DNA of 17,014 bases from an uncultured Cetobacterium sp. (GTDB lineage Bacteria > Fusobacteriota > Fusobacteriia > Fusobacteriales > Fusobacteriaceae), in NCBI GenBank assembly GCA_900766645.1, contig CAAFWD010000044.1, forward strand, positions 1 to 17,014, in the 5' to 3' direction. Made by a program: the position numbers and the translations under genes. Positions 7,225 to 14,650 of the stretch are shown here, one piece after another. A model generated the notes under the pieces. That model searched no databases and was not told the DNA's origin. It worked only from the letters and a program-made list of their open reading frames with translations. Within the stretch, counting starts at the first letter, position 1. Every line of letters starts with the position of its first letter.

Positions 7225-8733
7225 ATGGTAAGAGAAAGAGTCTTAACAGAATTTGCAAAGGTAATAAATTCAGATAGATATCAGTATACAGAAAGTGATA
7301 TTTTTCTAATGGAGAATATGCAAGAAAAAGAAGCTATTTTTGACATGTATTTTAGAAAGACAGAGGATGGAGGATTCGCTGTTGTTTCTGGAGTACAAGA
7401 GGTTTTAGATTTAATAGAAATTTTAAATAAAACTAGCGAAGAGGAAAAGAGAGAATATTTTTCTAGAATAATAGAGGAAGAACATTTGTTAGAGTATCTT
7501 GTTAAAATGAAATTTACAGGGGATCTTTATGCAATGAGGGATGGAGAGATAGTTTATCCAAATGAACCTGTTATTACAGTTAAAGCTCCGTTAATACAGG
7601 CAAAAATATTGGAGACTCCAATACTAAATCTTATGAATATGCAGATGGCAATATCAACAAAAGCATCTAGAGTTACAAGAGCAGCACACCCTATTCCAGT
7701 GACATCTTTTGGAAGTAGAAGAGCCCATGGATTTGATAGTGCAGTATCAGGAACAAAAGCATCCATAATTGGCGGGTGTTCATCACACTCAAATTTAGTC
7801 ACTGAATATAAATATGGAATTCCAAGTGTTGGAACGATGGCACATTCATATATTCAAGCTTTTGGTGTTGGTTCAGTAGCAGAAAAAGAGGCTTTTGATA
7901 AGTTTATTAAACATCGTAAAGAAAGAAAAAGTAACACGTTGATATTGTTAATAGATACATATAATACTTTACAAATAGGGCTTAAAAATGCAATAGCTGC
8001 TTTTAAAGAAAATGGGATTGATAATTCTTATGAGGGTATATTTGGAATAAGAATAGATTCTGGAGATTTAGCATATCTTTCTAAAAAGTGTAGAGCAGAA
8101 CTAGATAAAGCTGGATTGACAAATGCAAAAATATTTTTAACAAATGCATTAAATGAATCTTTAATAAAATCTTTAAAAGAGCAAGGTGCAAGTGTAGATA
8201 TATTTGGAGTAGGAGATGCTATAGCAGTTAGTAAATCAAATCCATGCTTTGGAGGAGTTTATAAAATTGTTGAAATAGATAATAATCCAGTTATAAAGTT
8301 GTCAGAGGATGTAATAAAAATATCGAATCCTGGTTTTAAAGAAGTATATAGACTTTATGATGAAGAGGGAGTAGCTTATGCAGACTTGATTACTTTAGTA
8401 AAAAGGGATAAAGATAAAGATAAGTTAGAATCGGGAGAAGACCTGCTACTTAGAGATGAAAAATATGAATTTAAATCTAGTATATTAAAAAAAGGAAAAT
8501 ATACATATAAAAAACTAACACATGAGTTTATAAAAAATGGTGAGATAAAAGAGACTAAAAGCTTACTAAAAGATATTTCAGAATCAAGAAGTTATTATTT
8601 AGATTCATTAAAAAGTTTATCTCAAGAAAGAAAAAGACTTGAAAATCCACATCAGTATAAAGTTGATTTGTCGTCAGATTTATTAAACTTAAAATATGGA
8701 CTTATAAAAAAAATCAAAGAGCAGATTAAATAA
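7225..8733 (+). CDS. pncB: Nicotinate phosphoribosyltransferase
   Basis: Converts nicotinate and PRPP to nicotinate mononucleotide in the Preiss-Handler salvage route to NAD, with ATP hydrolysis. Visible family signatures are the N-terminal Y-Q-Y-T (residues 19-22), F-G-S-R-R-A-H-G at 162-169 (substrate and phosphate contacts), G-T-M-A-H-S with the expected phospho-acceptor His207, I-D-T-Y-N-T, and I-R-I-D-S-G-D-L in the barrel. Length (502) fits the Gram-positive-type enzyme. The ATG is preceded by GAGGT at good distance. It stands alone as a single gene with its own promoter, diverging from dtd and converging on mgsA. The lysine-rich tail after about residue 400 is typical of this subfamily. 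Confidence 0.95.
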   Translation: MVRERVLTEFAKVINSDRYQYTESDIFLMENMQEKEAIFDMYFRKTEDGGFAVVSGVQEVLDLIEILNKTSEEEKREYFSRIIEEEHLLEYLVKMKFTGDLYAMRDGEIVYPNEPVITVKAPLIQAKILETPILNLMNMQMAISTKASRVTRAAHPIPVTSFGSRRAHGFDSAVSGTKASIIGGCSSHSNLVTEYKYGIPSVGTMAHSYIQAFGVGSVAEKEAFDKFIKHRKERKSNTLILLIDTYNTLQIGLKNAIAAFKENGIDNSYEGIFGIRIDSGDLAYLSKKCRAELDKAGLTNAKIFLTNALNESLIKSLKEQGASVDIFGVGDAIAVSKSNPCFGGVYKIVEIDNNPVIKLSEDVIKISNPGFKEVYRLYDEEGVAYADLITLVKRDKDKDKLESGEDLLLRDEKYEFKSSILKKGKYTYKKLTHEFIKNGEIKETKSLLKDISESRSYYLDSLKSLSQERKRLENPHQYKVDLSSDLLNLKYGLIKKIKEQIK

Positions 8734-8764
8734 ATAACAGGCTGGCAAAATGTCAGCCTGTTAT
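8734..8764. terminator. Hairpin between pncB and mgsA, weak U-tract
   Basis: ATAACAGGCTG (8734-8744) pairs perfectly with CAGCCTGTTAT (8754-8764); two further inner pairs (one G-T wobble) leave a loop of about five bases. It starts directly after the pncB stop codon and lies two bases before the mgsA stop codon, so position argues for a shared terminator. Neither side is followed by a real T run, so termination may be inefficient or the stem may protect 3' ends. Confidence 0.65.
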
Positions 8765-8766
8765 AC

Positions 8767-9135
8767 TCATTTCTTTAATGAAACAATAATCAACTCAGCA
8801 GTTGCCAAATTTGTTGCGATGGGAATATGGTGAACATCGGCAAGTCTTATTAATGCAGAAATATCAGGCTCGTGAGGTTGAGAAGAAAGAGGATCTCTAA
8901 AGAAAAGGATGGCTTCAATGTTATCCATTGCTATTTCAGCACCGATTTGTTGATCACCACCGAGAGGACCAGATCTATATCTGTGAATAGTTAGATTTGT
9001 ATTTTCCATAATTTTTAAACCAGTAGTACCAGTAGAGACAAGAGGGTACTGCTCTAAAATATGTTCATATTTTTTTGCAAATGTAACCATATCTGCTTTT
9101 TTGTTATCATGTGCAATTAAAGCTAGTTTTTTCAT
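8767..9135 (-). CDS. mgsA: Methylglyoxal synthase
   Basis: Converts dihydroxyacetone phosphate to methylglyoxal and phosphate, the bypass of lower glycolysis used when sugar phosphates accumulate. S-T-G-T-T-G at residues 34-39 is the phosphate site. S-G-P-L-G-G-D-Q-Q contains the catalytic Asp61, and F-F-R-D-P-L, then His88 and Asp91 in Q-P-H-E-P-D, complete the active site. It has 122 residues, shorter than E. coli MgsA (152) but normal for the compact form. An upstream ATG (9147) overlaps the GGAGGT ribosome binding site, which is spaced for ATG 9135, so I use 9135. It is a single gene, divergent from psd. With PtsG and a hydroxy-acid dehydrogenase nearby, a methylglyoxal-to-lactate route is conceivable but not shown. 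Confidence 0.95.
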   Translation of the reverse strand: MKKLALIAHDNKKADMVTFAKKYEHILEQYPLVSTGTTGLKIMENTNLTIHRYRSGPLGGDQQIGAEIAMDNIEAILFFRDPLSSQPHEPDISALIRLADVHHIPIATNLATAELIIVSLKK

Positions 9136-9164
9136 TGTGACCTCCATAAGTTAGTGTTATGGAT

Positions 9165-9193
9165 ATTATACAATAAAAGATCAATATAGAGAA
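9165..9193 (-). promoter_or_regulatory. Candidate mgsA promoter
   Basis: A perfect TATAAT on the - strand (9170-9165) lies 29 nt before the mgsA ATG; the -35 at 17 nt is weak (TTCTCT, 9193-9188). On the + strand the same bases include TATTAT (9164-9169), a possible overlapping -10 for psd without a recognisable -35. The divergent region holds nothing else I can name. Confidence 0.5.
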
Positions 9194-9203
9194 GGAGAAG
9201 AGC

Positions 9204-10103
9204 ATGATTTTTAATAAAATTAGGTATATAGAAAGAAAAAATGGTAATATAAAGGAAGAATGTCCACCTGGAGAGGGATTTTTAAAGTTTTTATACTATA
9301 ACCCTTTGGGAAAATTGCCACTAAATTTAGTTGTTAGAAAGAAATTTTTATCCGATATGTATGGGAAAAAAATGTCATCGAAGGAATCTATAAAAAATAT
9401 AAGACCTTTTGTGGAAGAAAATAATATAAATATGAATGAGTCTAAGAAAGGAATTAATGAATTTGAAAGTTTTAATGACTTTTTTATTAGAGAGTTAAAA
9501 GATGGAGCTAGAGAAATTGATTTAAATGAAGAAAGTCTAGTTTCACCAGCGGATGGAAAAATTTTAGTTTTTACAGATTTAAAAGAAACATCTAAATTTT
9601 TTCTTAAAGGGGATGAGTTTTCTTTAGAAGAGTTTTTAGGGAATAAAGAAGATGCTAAAAAATATTATGGTGGTACAATGGTTATAGTTAGATTAGCACC
9701 AGTGGATTATCATAGATTTCATTTTCCAGCAGATGGAGTTATATCTGAATCTAAATTAATACACGGATATTATTATTCAGTTTCACCACATGCTATAAGA
9801 AGAAATTTTAGAATTTATTGTGAAAATAAAAGGGAGGTTTCAACTTTAAAAACTGATAAATTTGGAGATGTTATTTTAAGTGAAATTGGAGCTACTATGG
9901 TAGGTGGAATTGTTCAAACGTATAAACCAAACAGTGAAGTAAAAAAAGGGGAAGAAAAAGGGTATTTTTATTTTGGAGGTTCATCATGTGTACTTTTGTT
10001 TGAAAAAAACAAAGTAGTATTTGATGATGATTTATTAGAAAATACAAAAAATGGATTGGAAACAAAAGTTTACATGGGAGAAAAAATAGGAATAGCTAAG
10101 TAG
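9204..10103 (+). CDS. psd: Phosphatidylserine decarboxylase proenzyme
   Basis: Decarboxylates phosphatidylserine to phosphatidylethanolamine at the inner membrane. The proenzyme cuts itself to make a pyruvoyl cofactor. Cleavage motif G-G-S-S at residues 258-261 replaces the LGST of E. coli, with Ser260 the predicted pyruvoyl residue. The partner residues are visible: Asp117 in S-P-A-D-G-K and the D-Y-H-R-F-H-F-P block at 168-175 containing the active-site histidine. Length 299 is normal. AGAAGGAGAAG precedes the ATG. It heads a seven-gene + strand cluster; the next ATG follows after 14 nt. pssA is not in the window. Confidence 0.95.
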   Translation: MIFNKIRYIERKNGNIKEECPPGEGFLKFLYYNPLGKLPLNLVVRKKFLSDMYGKKMSSKESIKNIRPFVEENNINMNESKKGINEFESFNDFFIRELKDGAREIDLNEESLVSPADGKILVFTDLKETSKFFLKGDEFSLEEFLGNKEDAKKYYGGTMVIVRLAPVDYHRFHFPADGVISESKLIHGYYYSVSPHAIRRNFRIYCENKREVSTLKTDKFGDVILSEIGATMVGGIVQTYKPNSEVKKGEEKGYFYFGGSSCVLLFEKNKVVFDDDLLENTKNGLETKVYMGEKIGIAK

Positions 10104-10117
10104 GTGAATTTAGGTTA

Positions 10118-10519
10118 ATGAAAAGATCAAAAAGGTTTTACAGAAAAGGGGATGTAATAATCTACCTATTCTTAGTTGTTTTTTTTGGGGTGTTAGGAAA
10201 ACAAATAACTAAGTTTAAAAAAACAGATGCTTCTAGTGCAGAGATATATGTTAATAATGAATTAAAGTATGTTTATCCTTTAGAAGAGAAGGAGAAAGAC
10301 TATTTTGTCCCTACGGATATAGGAGGGGTAAATGTAAAGATAAAAGACAATATGGTTAGGGTTACAACGTCGAATTCACCTCTAAAGTTAAATGTAAAAC
10401 AAGGATGGATAAGTTCTCCAGGAGAGGTTATAATTGGAGTACCAGATAAATTAATAATAAAAGTTGTAGGGAAAAAAGTACAGACATCTAATGACGAGAT
10501 TGACTTTATCATAAGGTAA
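10118..10519 (+). CDS. NusG domain II-family membrane-anchored protein
   Basis: Small protein with one N-terminal membrane segment (about residues 13-30) preceded by basic residues, then an extracytoplasmic beta-rich domain of about 100 residues. The stretch L-K-L-N-V-K-Q-G-W-I-S-S-P-G-E-V-I near residues 92-108, followed by V-P-D-K-L, matches the core of the NusG-II (former DUF1312) family, which is common in Firmicutes and Fusobacteria and has no firm function. It is not the transcription factor NusG: the NGN domain is absent. Many relatives carry a cysteine pair in C-P-x-x-x-C-V just before G-W-I; this protein has S-P-L-K-L-N-V and no cysteines at all. It lies between psd and the AI-2E-type permease, with gaps of 14 and 13 nt, so it is co-transcribed with envelope genes. 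Confidence 0.75.
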   Translation: MKRSKRFYRKGDVIIYLFLVVFFGVLGKQITKFKKTDASSAEIYVNNELKYVYPLEEKEKDYFVPTDIGGVNVKIKDNMVRVTTSNSPLKLNVKQGWISSPGEVIIGVPDKLIIKVVGKKVQTSNDEIDFIIR

Positions 10520-10532
10520 TAAGGAGAGAACT

Positions 10533-11639
10533 ATGAAAAAAAATTATTTTCAACTATTTTTAGTGGGTGTTATATTGATTTTAATTCAAAGTTTTTTTCA
10601 GTATAACAATGAATTTTCACAGATTATAAATGGGGCTTTAACATCTATAATGCCATTTATATATGCAATATTTATAGCTGTTTTAGTTAGCCCTTTAGTT
10701 CAAATATTAGAGAAAAAAACAAGATTAAAAAGATCATATTCAATAGCAATTAGTTTACTAATAGTTTTTGCTGCAATTACTGGATTAATATTAGTTGTAG
10801 TTCCAAATGTTATTCAAAGTGCATCAGATTTAGTAGATAAATTTCCATCTATGATGAAAAGTCTAAGTTCAAATGCAGAGCATTTAATAGATTATTTACA
10901 GAAGAAAAATATGTTATTCTTTGATCCTAAGCAACTTGAAAATAATATTGTTAATTTTATAAGAGAAAATATAAATAATTTACAAAATTTAGCAGTAGGT
11001 GTAAGTATCGGTGTAGCTAAAAGCTTAATAGGGTTAGTAAATTTCTTTATAGGTGTTTTTATATCCTTATATCTTCTTTACAGTAAAGAGTATTTTTTAA
11101 AGTTTTTAGAAAATGTATTTAGGTTATTTACGACTAAAGAAAAAGCTTTATATGGTGTGGATTTTATATTGAAAATTAATGATACTTTCTTAAAATATAT
11201 ATTAGGAAGATTGTTAACTTCAGCAGTTGTAGGATTCGTAGTATTTTTAATTATGTTTTTCGCGAAAGCACCATATGCATTATTAAGTGGTGTAATGATA
11301 GGAATAGGTAATATGATCCCATACGTAGGATCTATAGTTGCAGGAGTAATTGCGACATTTTTAATAATATTAGCCGCTCCTATAAAGGTGATATACTTAT
11401 TTATAGCAATAGCTATAGGTCAAACAATAGATGGATTTGTCATAGGACCAAAAATAATGGCAGAATCTGTTGGAATGAGTAGTTTTTGGACGATTGTGGC
11501 AGTTATGTTTTGTGGAAATTTATTTGGTCCAATTGGAATGTTCTTCGGAGTTCCAGTATTTGTGGTTATAAAGCTTATATATCAAGAGGCTTTGAAAAAA
11601 AGAATGTTAGAACAAGATAAACAAGGAGAAAATATATGA
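10533..11639 (+). CDS. AI-2E family transporter (PerM/YdiK-type permease)
   Basis: Integral membrane protein of the AI-2 exporter superfamily. Members include TqsA (AI-2 efflux) and sodium or other small-solute antiporters, so the substrate here is unknown. Paired hydrophobic segments at about 7-22 and 33-60, one at 70-92, a soluble middle part (about 95-150), then five or so helices to residue 355 match the family plan. The conserved I-P-Y-V-G and the C-terminal G-P-K-I-M-A-E-S-V-G-M-S-S-F block followed by G-P-I-G-M-F-F-G-V-P are present. Its TGA stop overlaps the ATG of the RNA methyltransferase in an ATGA arrangement, indicating translational coupling. AAGGAGAG precedes the start. Confidence 0.88.
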   Translation: MKKNYFQLFLVGVILILIQSFFQYNNEFSQIINGALTSIMPFIYAIFIAVLVSPLVQILEKKTRLKRSYSIAISLLIVFAAITGLILVVVPNVIQSASDLVDKFPSMMKSLSSNAEHLIDYLQKKNMLFFDPKQLENNIVNFIRENINNLQNLAVGVSIGVAKSLIGLVNFFIGVFISLYLLYSKEYFLKFLENVFRLFTTKEKALYGVDFILKINDTFLKYILGRLLTSAVVGFVVFLIMFFAKAPYALLSGVMIGIGNMIPYVGSIVAGVIATFLIILAAPIKVIYLFIAIAIGQTIDGFVIGPKIMAESVGMSSFWTIVAVMFCGNLFGPIGMFFGVPVFVVIKLIYQEALKKRMLEQDKQGENI

Positions 11640-12769
11640 AAAAGTATACTTTAATAGCTTCAGCAACAATGGGGTTAGAGAGTGTTGTAAAAGATGAGTG
11701 TAAGGCTCTAGGATTTGAAAATGTAAATACCTTTAATGGAAGAGTAGAGTTTGACGGAGATGAAGTAGACATAGTAAAAGCTAATCTGCATTTAAGATGT
11801 GCTGATAGAGTGTTTATAAAAATGGGAGAGTTTAAAGCACTAACTTTTGATAATTTATTTGAAAATATTAAAAAACTTCCATGGGAAAATATAATATCTA
11901 TTGATGGGGAGTTTCCAATAAGCTGGGTAAGTTCAGTTAAATGTAAACTGTTTTCAAAATCGGATATTCAAAAAATTGTAAAAAAATCTATTGTGAATAG
12001 ATTAAGAATGGCATACCAAACAGAAACGTTAACTGAAAAAGGAGCGCAGTACAGAATAAAAATACAAGCTCATAACGATATATTTTTAGTTATGGTAGAT
12101 ACAAGTGGAGAGGGACTTCATAAAAGAGGTTATAGAAACTTAATAAATGAAGCACCAATGAAGGAAACTATGGCGGCAGCACTAGTTCTTTTAAGTAGAT
12201 GGAAAGGTGGAGACCGTCCTTTGTTAGATCCAATGTGTGGTACAGGAACTATTGCTATTGAAGCAGCAATGATAGCCAGAAATGTAGCTCCAGGAGTAAA
12301 TAGAAAGTTTGCTTCAGAAAGATGGGGAATAATTCCGAGTAATCTTTGGATAGATTTAAGAGATGAAGCTTTCACAATGGAAGATTATGATAAAGAAGTA
12401 AAAATATACGCATCAGATATAGATTCTGAAACAATTGAAATAGCTAAAGCTAACGCAATTAGGGCAGGAGTGGAAGATGATATAGAGTTTAAATGTATGA
12501 ACTTCTTAGAACTAGAAAGTATTGCAGAAAAAGGATCTATAATATGTAATCCGCCATATGGTGATCGTTTATTAGATGATGATGCAGTTGATAGATTATA
12601 TGGATTAATGGGAGACATTTTCAGAATGAGATTCTCGAAGTGGTCATATTATATAATCACATCTTATGAAAACTTTGAAAAATCTTTTGATAAAAAAGCA
12701 ACAAAAAATAGAAAATTATATAACGGTGGAATTAAGTGTCATTATTATCAATACTTTGGAGCTAGATAG
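11636..12769 (+). CDS. THUMP-domain class I rRNA methyltransferase (RlmL-like)
   Basis: SAM-dependent RNA methyltransferase of the RlmL N-terminal-half/YpsC type; E. coli RlmL makes m2G2445 in 23S rRNA, the likely but unproven target here. Residues about 1-50 are the ferredoxin-like lead domain (I-A-S-A-T-M-G-L-E). Residues about 55-160 form the THUMP RNA-binding domain. The Rossmann domain follows, with D-P-M-C-G-T-G-T at 198-205 (SAM motif I), D-I-D at 261-263, and N-P-P-Y-G-D at 305-310 (catalytic motif IV for N-methylation of a base). At 377 residues it lacks the RlmK half of the fused E. coli protein, as is usual outside gammaproteobacteria. It overlaps the preceding gene by 4 nt and abuts the next one. 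Confidence 0.9.
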   Translation: MKKYTLIASATMGLESVVKDECKALGFENVNTFNGRVEFDGDEVDIVKANLHLRCADRVFIKMGEFKALTFDNLFENIKKLPWENIISIDGEFPISWVSSVKCKLFSKSDIQKIVKKSIVNRLRMAYQTETLTEKGAQYRIKIQAHNDIFLVMVDTSGEGLHKRGYRNLINEAPMKETMAAALVLLSRWKGGDRPLLDPMCGTGTIAIEAAMIARNVAPGVNRKFASERWGIIPSNLWIDLRDEAFTMEDYDKEVKIYASDIDSETIEIAKANAIRAGVEDDIEFKCMNFLELESIAEKGSIICNPPYGDRLLDDDAVDRLYGLMGDIFRMRFSKWSYYIITSYENFEKSFDKKATKNRKLYNGGIKCHYYQYFGAR

Positions 12770-13984
12770 ATGAAAAAATTTGATTTGATAGTAATAGGGG
12801 GTGGACCTGGAGGAATATTTGGAGCGATAACAGCTGCAGATCGAGGATTTAAAGTAGCACTTCTAGAAAAAAATAGTAGAATAGGAAATAAGATTCTAGT
12901 AGCAGGAAGTGGAAAGTGTAATCTAACTCATATAGGAAAACCTAAAGAATTTTTAGATAAATTTGGTGAAAATGGAAAATTTTTAAAGGAATCTTTAAAT
13001 AAATTTTCACCTGAAAAACTTAAAGAGTTTTTTAAGGAGAGAGGGCTACCTTTAGTTCTGATAGAAGAAAGTGGAAAGTATTTTCCAGAAACTTTTAGTT
13101 CGTTAGATGTTGTACAAGTTTTAAAAAATGAACTTGAGTCAAAAGGAGTTCACATAGTAACTAATGTTGAAATAGAAGATGTGTTGGAAATAAATAATAA
13201 ATTTCATGTAAAAACAGAAAAAGATGAGTACATGGGAGATAAAATTTTAATAGCAACAGGAGGAAAATCTTATCCAGGAACTGGAACAACAGGAGATGGA
13301 TACATTTATGCTAAAGGATTAGGACATAAAATAATTCCTCCTCAACCAGCTTTAGCTCCTATTTTTGTAAAAAATTATCCCTTTTCAGATCTGTCAGGAA
13401 TAAGTTTCCAAAATGTTAAAGTTACATTTTGGAAAGATAATAAAAAAGCTATTGAAAAATATGGAGCAGTTTTATTAACGCATACAAATTTTAGTGGTCC
13501 GGGAATTTTAGATAATTCAAGATATGTGGAGAATGGAACAAAACTTGAAATAAACTATATTGGTGAAATTTTTGAAAAAGTTATTTCAGATTTCATAGAT
13601 GAAGTAAATTCAAATGGAAAAATAGGATTAAAAAAATATTTAGGAAGATATAATATTCCAGAAAGATTTATAAAAACAGTTTTATCTATTTTAGAAATTT
13701 CTGAAAATACAAAGATAGCTGAAATAGGAAAAAATAAAAGAGATGAAATCTTTAAATTTTTAACAAGTAATAAGATGGAGATAACTAGAGTTGGAAAATT
13801 TGAAGAAGCAATGGTTACAAAGGGTGGAGTTAGTTTAGAGGAAGTAAATGGAAAAACTATGGAATCTAAGCTGGTAAAAGGACTTTATTTTGCAGGAGAG
13901 GTCCTAGATATAGATGGGGATACTGGAGGGTATAACATTCAAGCGGCGTGTTCTATGGGTGTGTTAGCTGGAAGATCTATGTAG
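12770..13984 (+). CDS. HI0933-family FAD-dependent oxidoreductase (BaiN/YhiN-like)
   Basis: Flavoprotein of the HI0933/YhiN family; members include BaiN, and for most the substrate is unknown. G-G-G-P-G-G at residues 10-15 is the N-terminal dinucleotide (FAD) fold. The family block after it, usually G-x-G-R-C-N-x-T-N, reads G-S-G-K-C-N-L-T-H. S-Y-P-x-T-G-T-T-G-D-G-Y and the terminal D-I-D-G-D-T-G-G-Y-N-I-Q-A-A form the FAD-closing motifs. Length (404) is typical. Its ATG starts at the base after the stop of the RNA methyltransferase, with GGAG 8 nt upstream lying inside that gene, so the pair is translationally linked. Confidence 0.88.
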   Translation: MKKFDLIVIGGGPGGIFGAITAADRGFKVALLEKNSRIGNKILVAGSGKCNLTHIGKPKEFLDKFGENGKFLKESLNKFSPEKLKEFFKERGLPLVLIEESGKYFPETFSSLDVVQVLKNELESKGVHIVTNVEIEDVLEINNKFHVKTEKDEYMGDKILIATGGKSYPGTGTTGDGYIYAKGLGHKIIPPQPALAPIFVKNYPFSDLSGISFQNVKVTFWKDNKKAIEKYGAVLLTHTNFSGPGILDNSRYVENGTKLEINYIGEIFEKVISDFIDEVNSNGKIGLKKYLGRYNIPERFIKTVLSILEISENTKIAEIGKNKRDEIFKFLTSNKMEITRVGKFEEAMVTKGGVSLEEVNGKTMESKLVKGLYFAGEVLDIDGDTGGYNIQAACSMGVLAGRSM

Positions 13985-13996
13985 AGAGGAGTTTTT

Positions 13997-14650
13997 ATGG
14001 AAAGAAAAGAGTTTAAAAAATATGCTATAGAAGTAGTATTAACAGTTTTAAAAATGTCATCAGTTCAAATGGACAAGTTAAAAGATACAGGAGATTTATC
14101 AGGAACAGAGATATTACAAGAAAAAGTGATAACTCCTTATGAAAGAATTTACGGAGCTCTCTTGGAGATGAATGTTGAAAAAATGGATGATGAAGAGTTT
14201 AAATCTTTTCAAGATATGGTAGAAGAGATAAGAACAAAAAATAATGTTTCAAAGGAACAAGTAGAAACTGCCATGATAAAAAGGGTAGAAAATAAAGGTC
14301 GTTCAGGAGCTAAAGTTGTAGAAAAGTTTTATAAATATAACCTAAATAGACTTTTGGATAATAAGGAAAAAGTAGTTGAAGTTTTTGATAAATATTCTAT
14401 TGAAGAGCAAAAATTAGAAAACTTATTAAAAGATACTGTACAGGAACAGGAACAATTTGATATAATCTATGAGCTGCAACCTGTGAGAGAGAAGATTAGA
14501 GAGATTGAACAAAAGTATATCTCTCTCGAAAAGGAAATAAATGAAGTGAAAACAAAACTGGAATCAAAATGGCCTTATGAAATTTATGGGGTTGTTTCTG
14601 AAGAAGAGTTGTTAGAAACGTATAAAGAAACCTTTAAAATGGAGGAGTAA
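13997..14650 (+). CDS. Hypothetical coiled-coil protein
   Basis: I do not recognise this 217-residue protein. It has no signal peptide, no membrane segment and no cysteine, and is very rich in Glu and Lys. Residues 1-60 look helical and globular. Residues about 85-130 contain a basic patch (K-R-V-E-N-K-G-R-S-G-A-K), and residues about 135-190 have heptad-like hydrophobic spacing suggesting a coiled coil. A conserved-looking W-P-Y-E-I-Y-G-V-V follows at 192-200. GAGGAG 7 nt before the ATG is a good ribosome binding site. Its stop codon directly touches the ATG of the cyclophilin gene, and the flavoprotein ends 12 nt upstream. A cytoplasmic helical adaptor is a fair guess; a lineage-restricted (fusobacterial) distribution is possible. 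Confidence 0.8.
   Translation: MERKEFKKYAIEVVLTVLKMSSVQMDKLKDTGDLSGTEILQEKVITPYERIYGALLEMNVEKMDDEEFKSFQDMVEEIRTKNNVSKEQVETAMIKRVENKGRSGAKVVEKFYKYNLNRLLDNKEKVVEVFDKYSIEEQKLENLLKDTVQEQEQFDIIYELQPVREKIREIEQKYISLEKEINEVKTKLESKWPYEIYGVVSEEELLETYKETFKMEE

Noticed and set aside
9136..9203. Defined promoter for psd
   Set aside because: TATTAT at 9164-9169 is -10-like, but no -35 or extended -10 supports it on the + strand.
10118..10519. Transcription factor NusG
   Set aside because: Only the NusG-II-type domain is present, behind a membrane anchor; there is no NGN or KOW domain arrangement.
10533..11639. Quorum-sensing AI-2 exporter
   Set aside because: The family name covers many solutes; nothing here (no luxS or lsr genes) supports AI-2 as the substrate.
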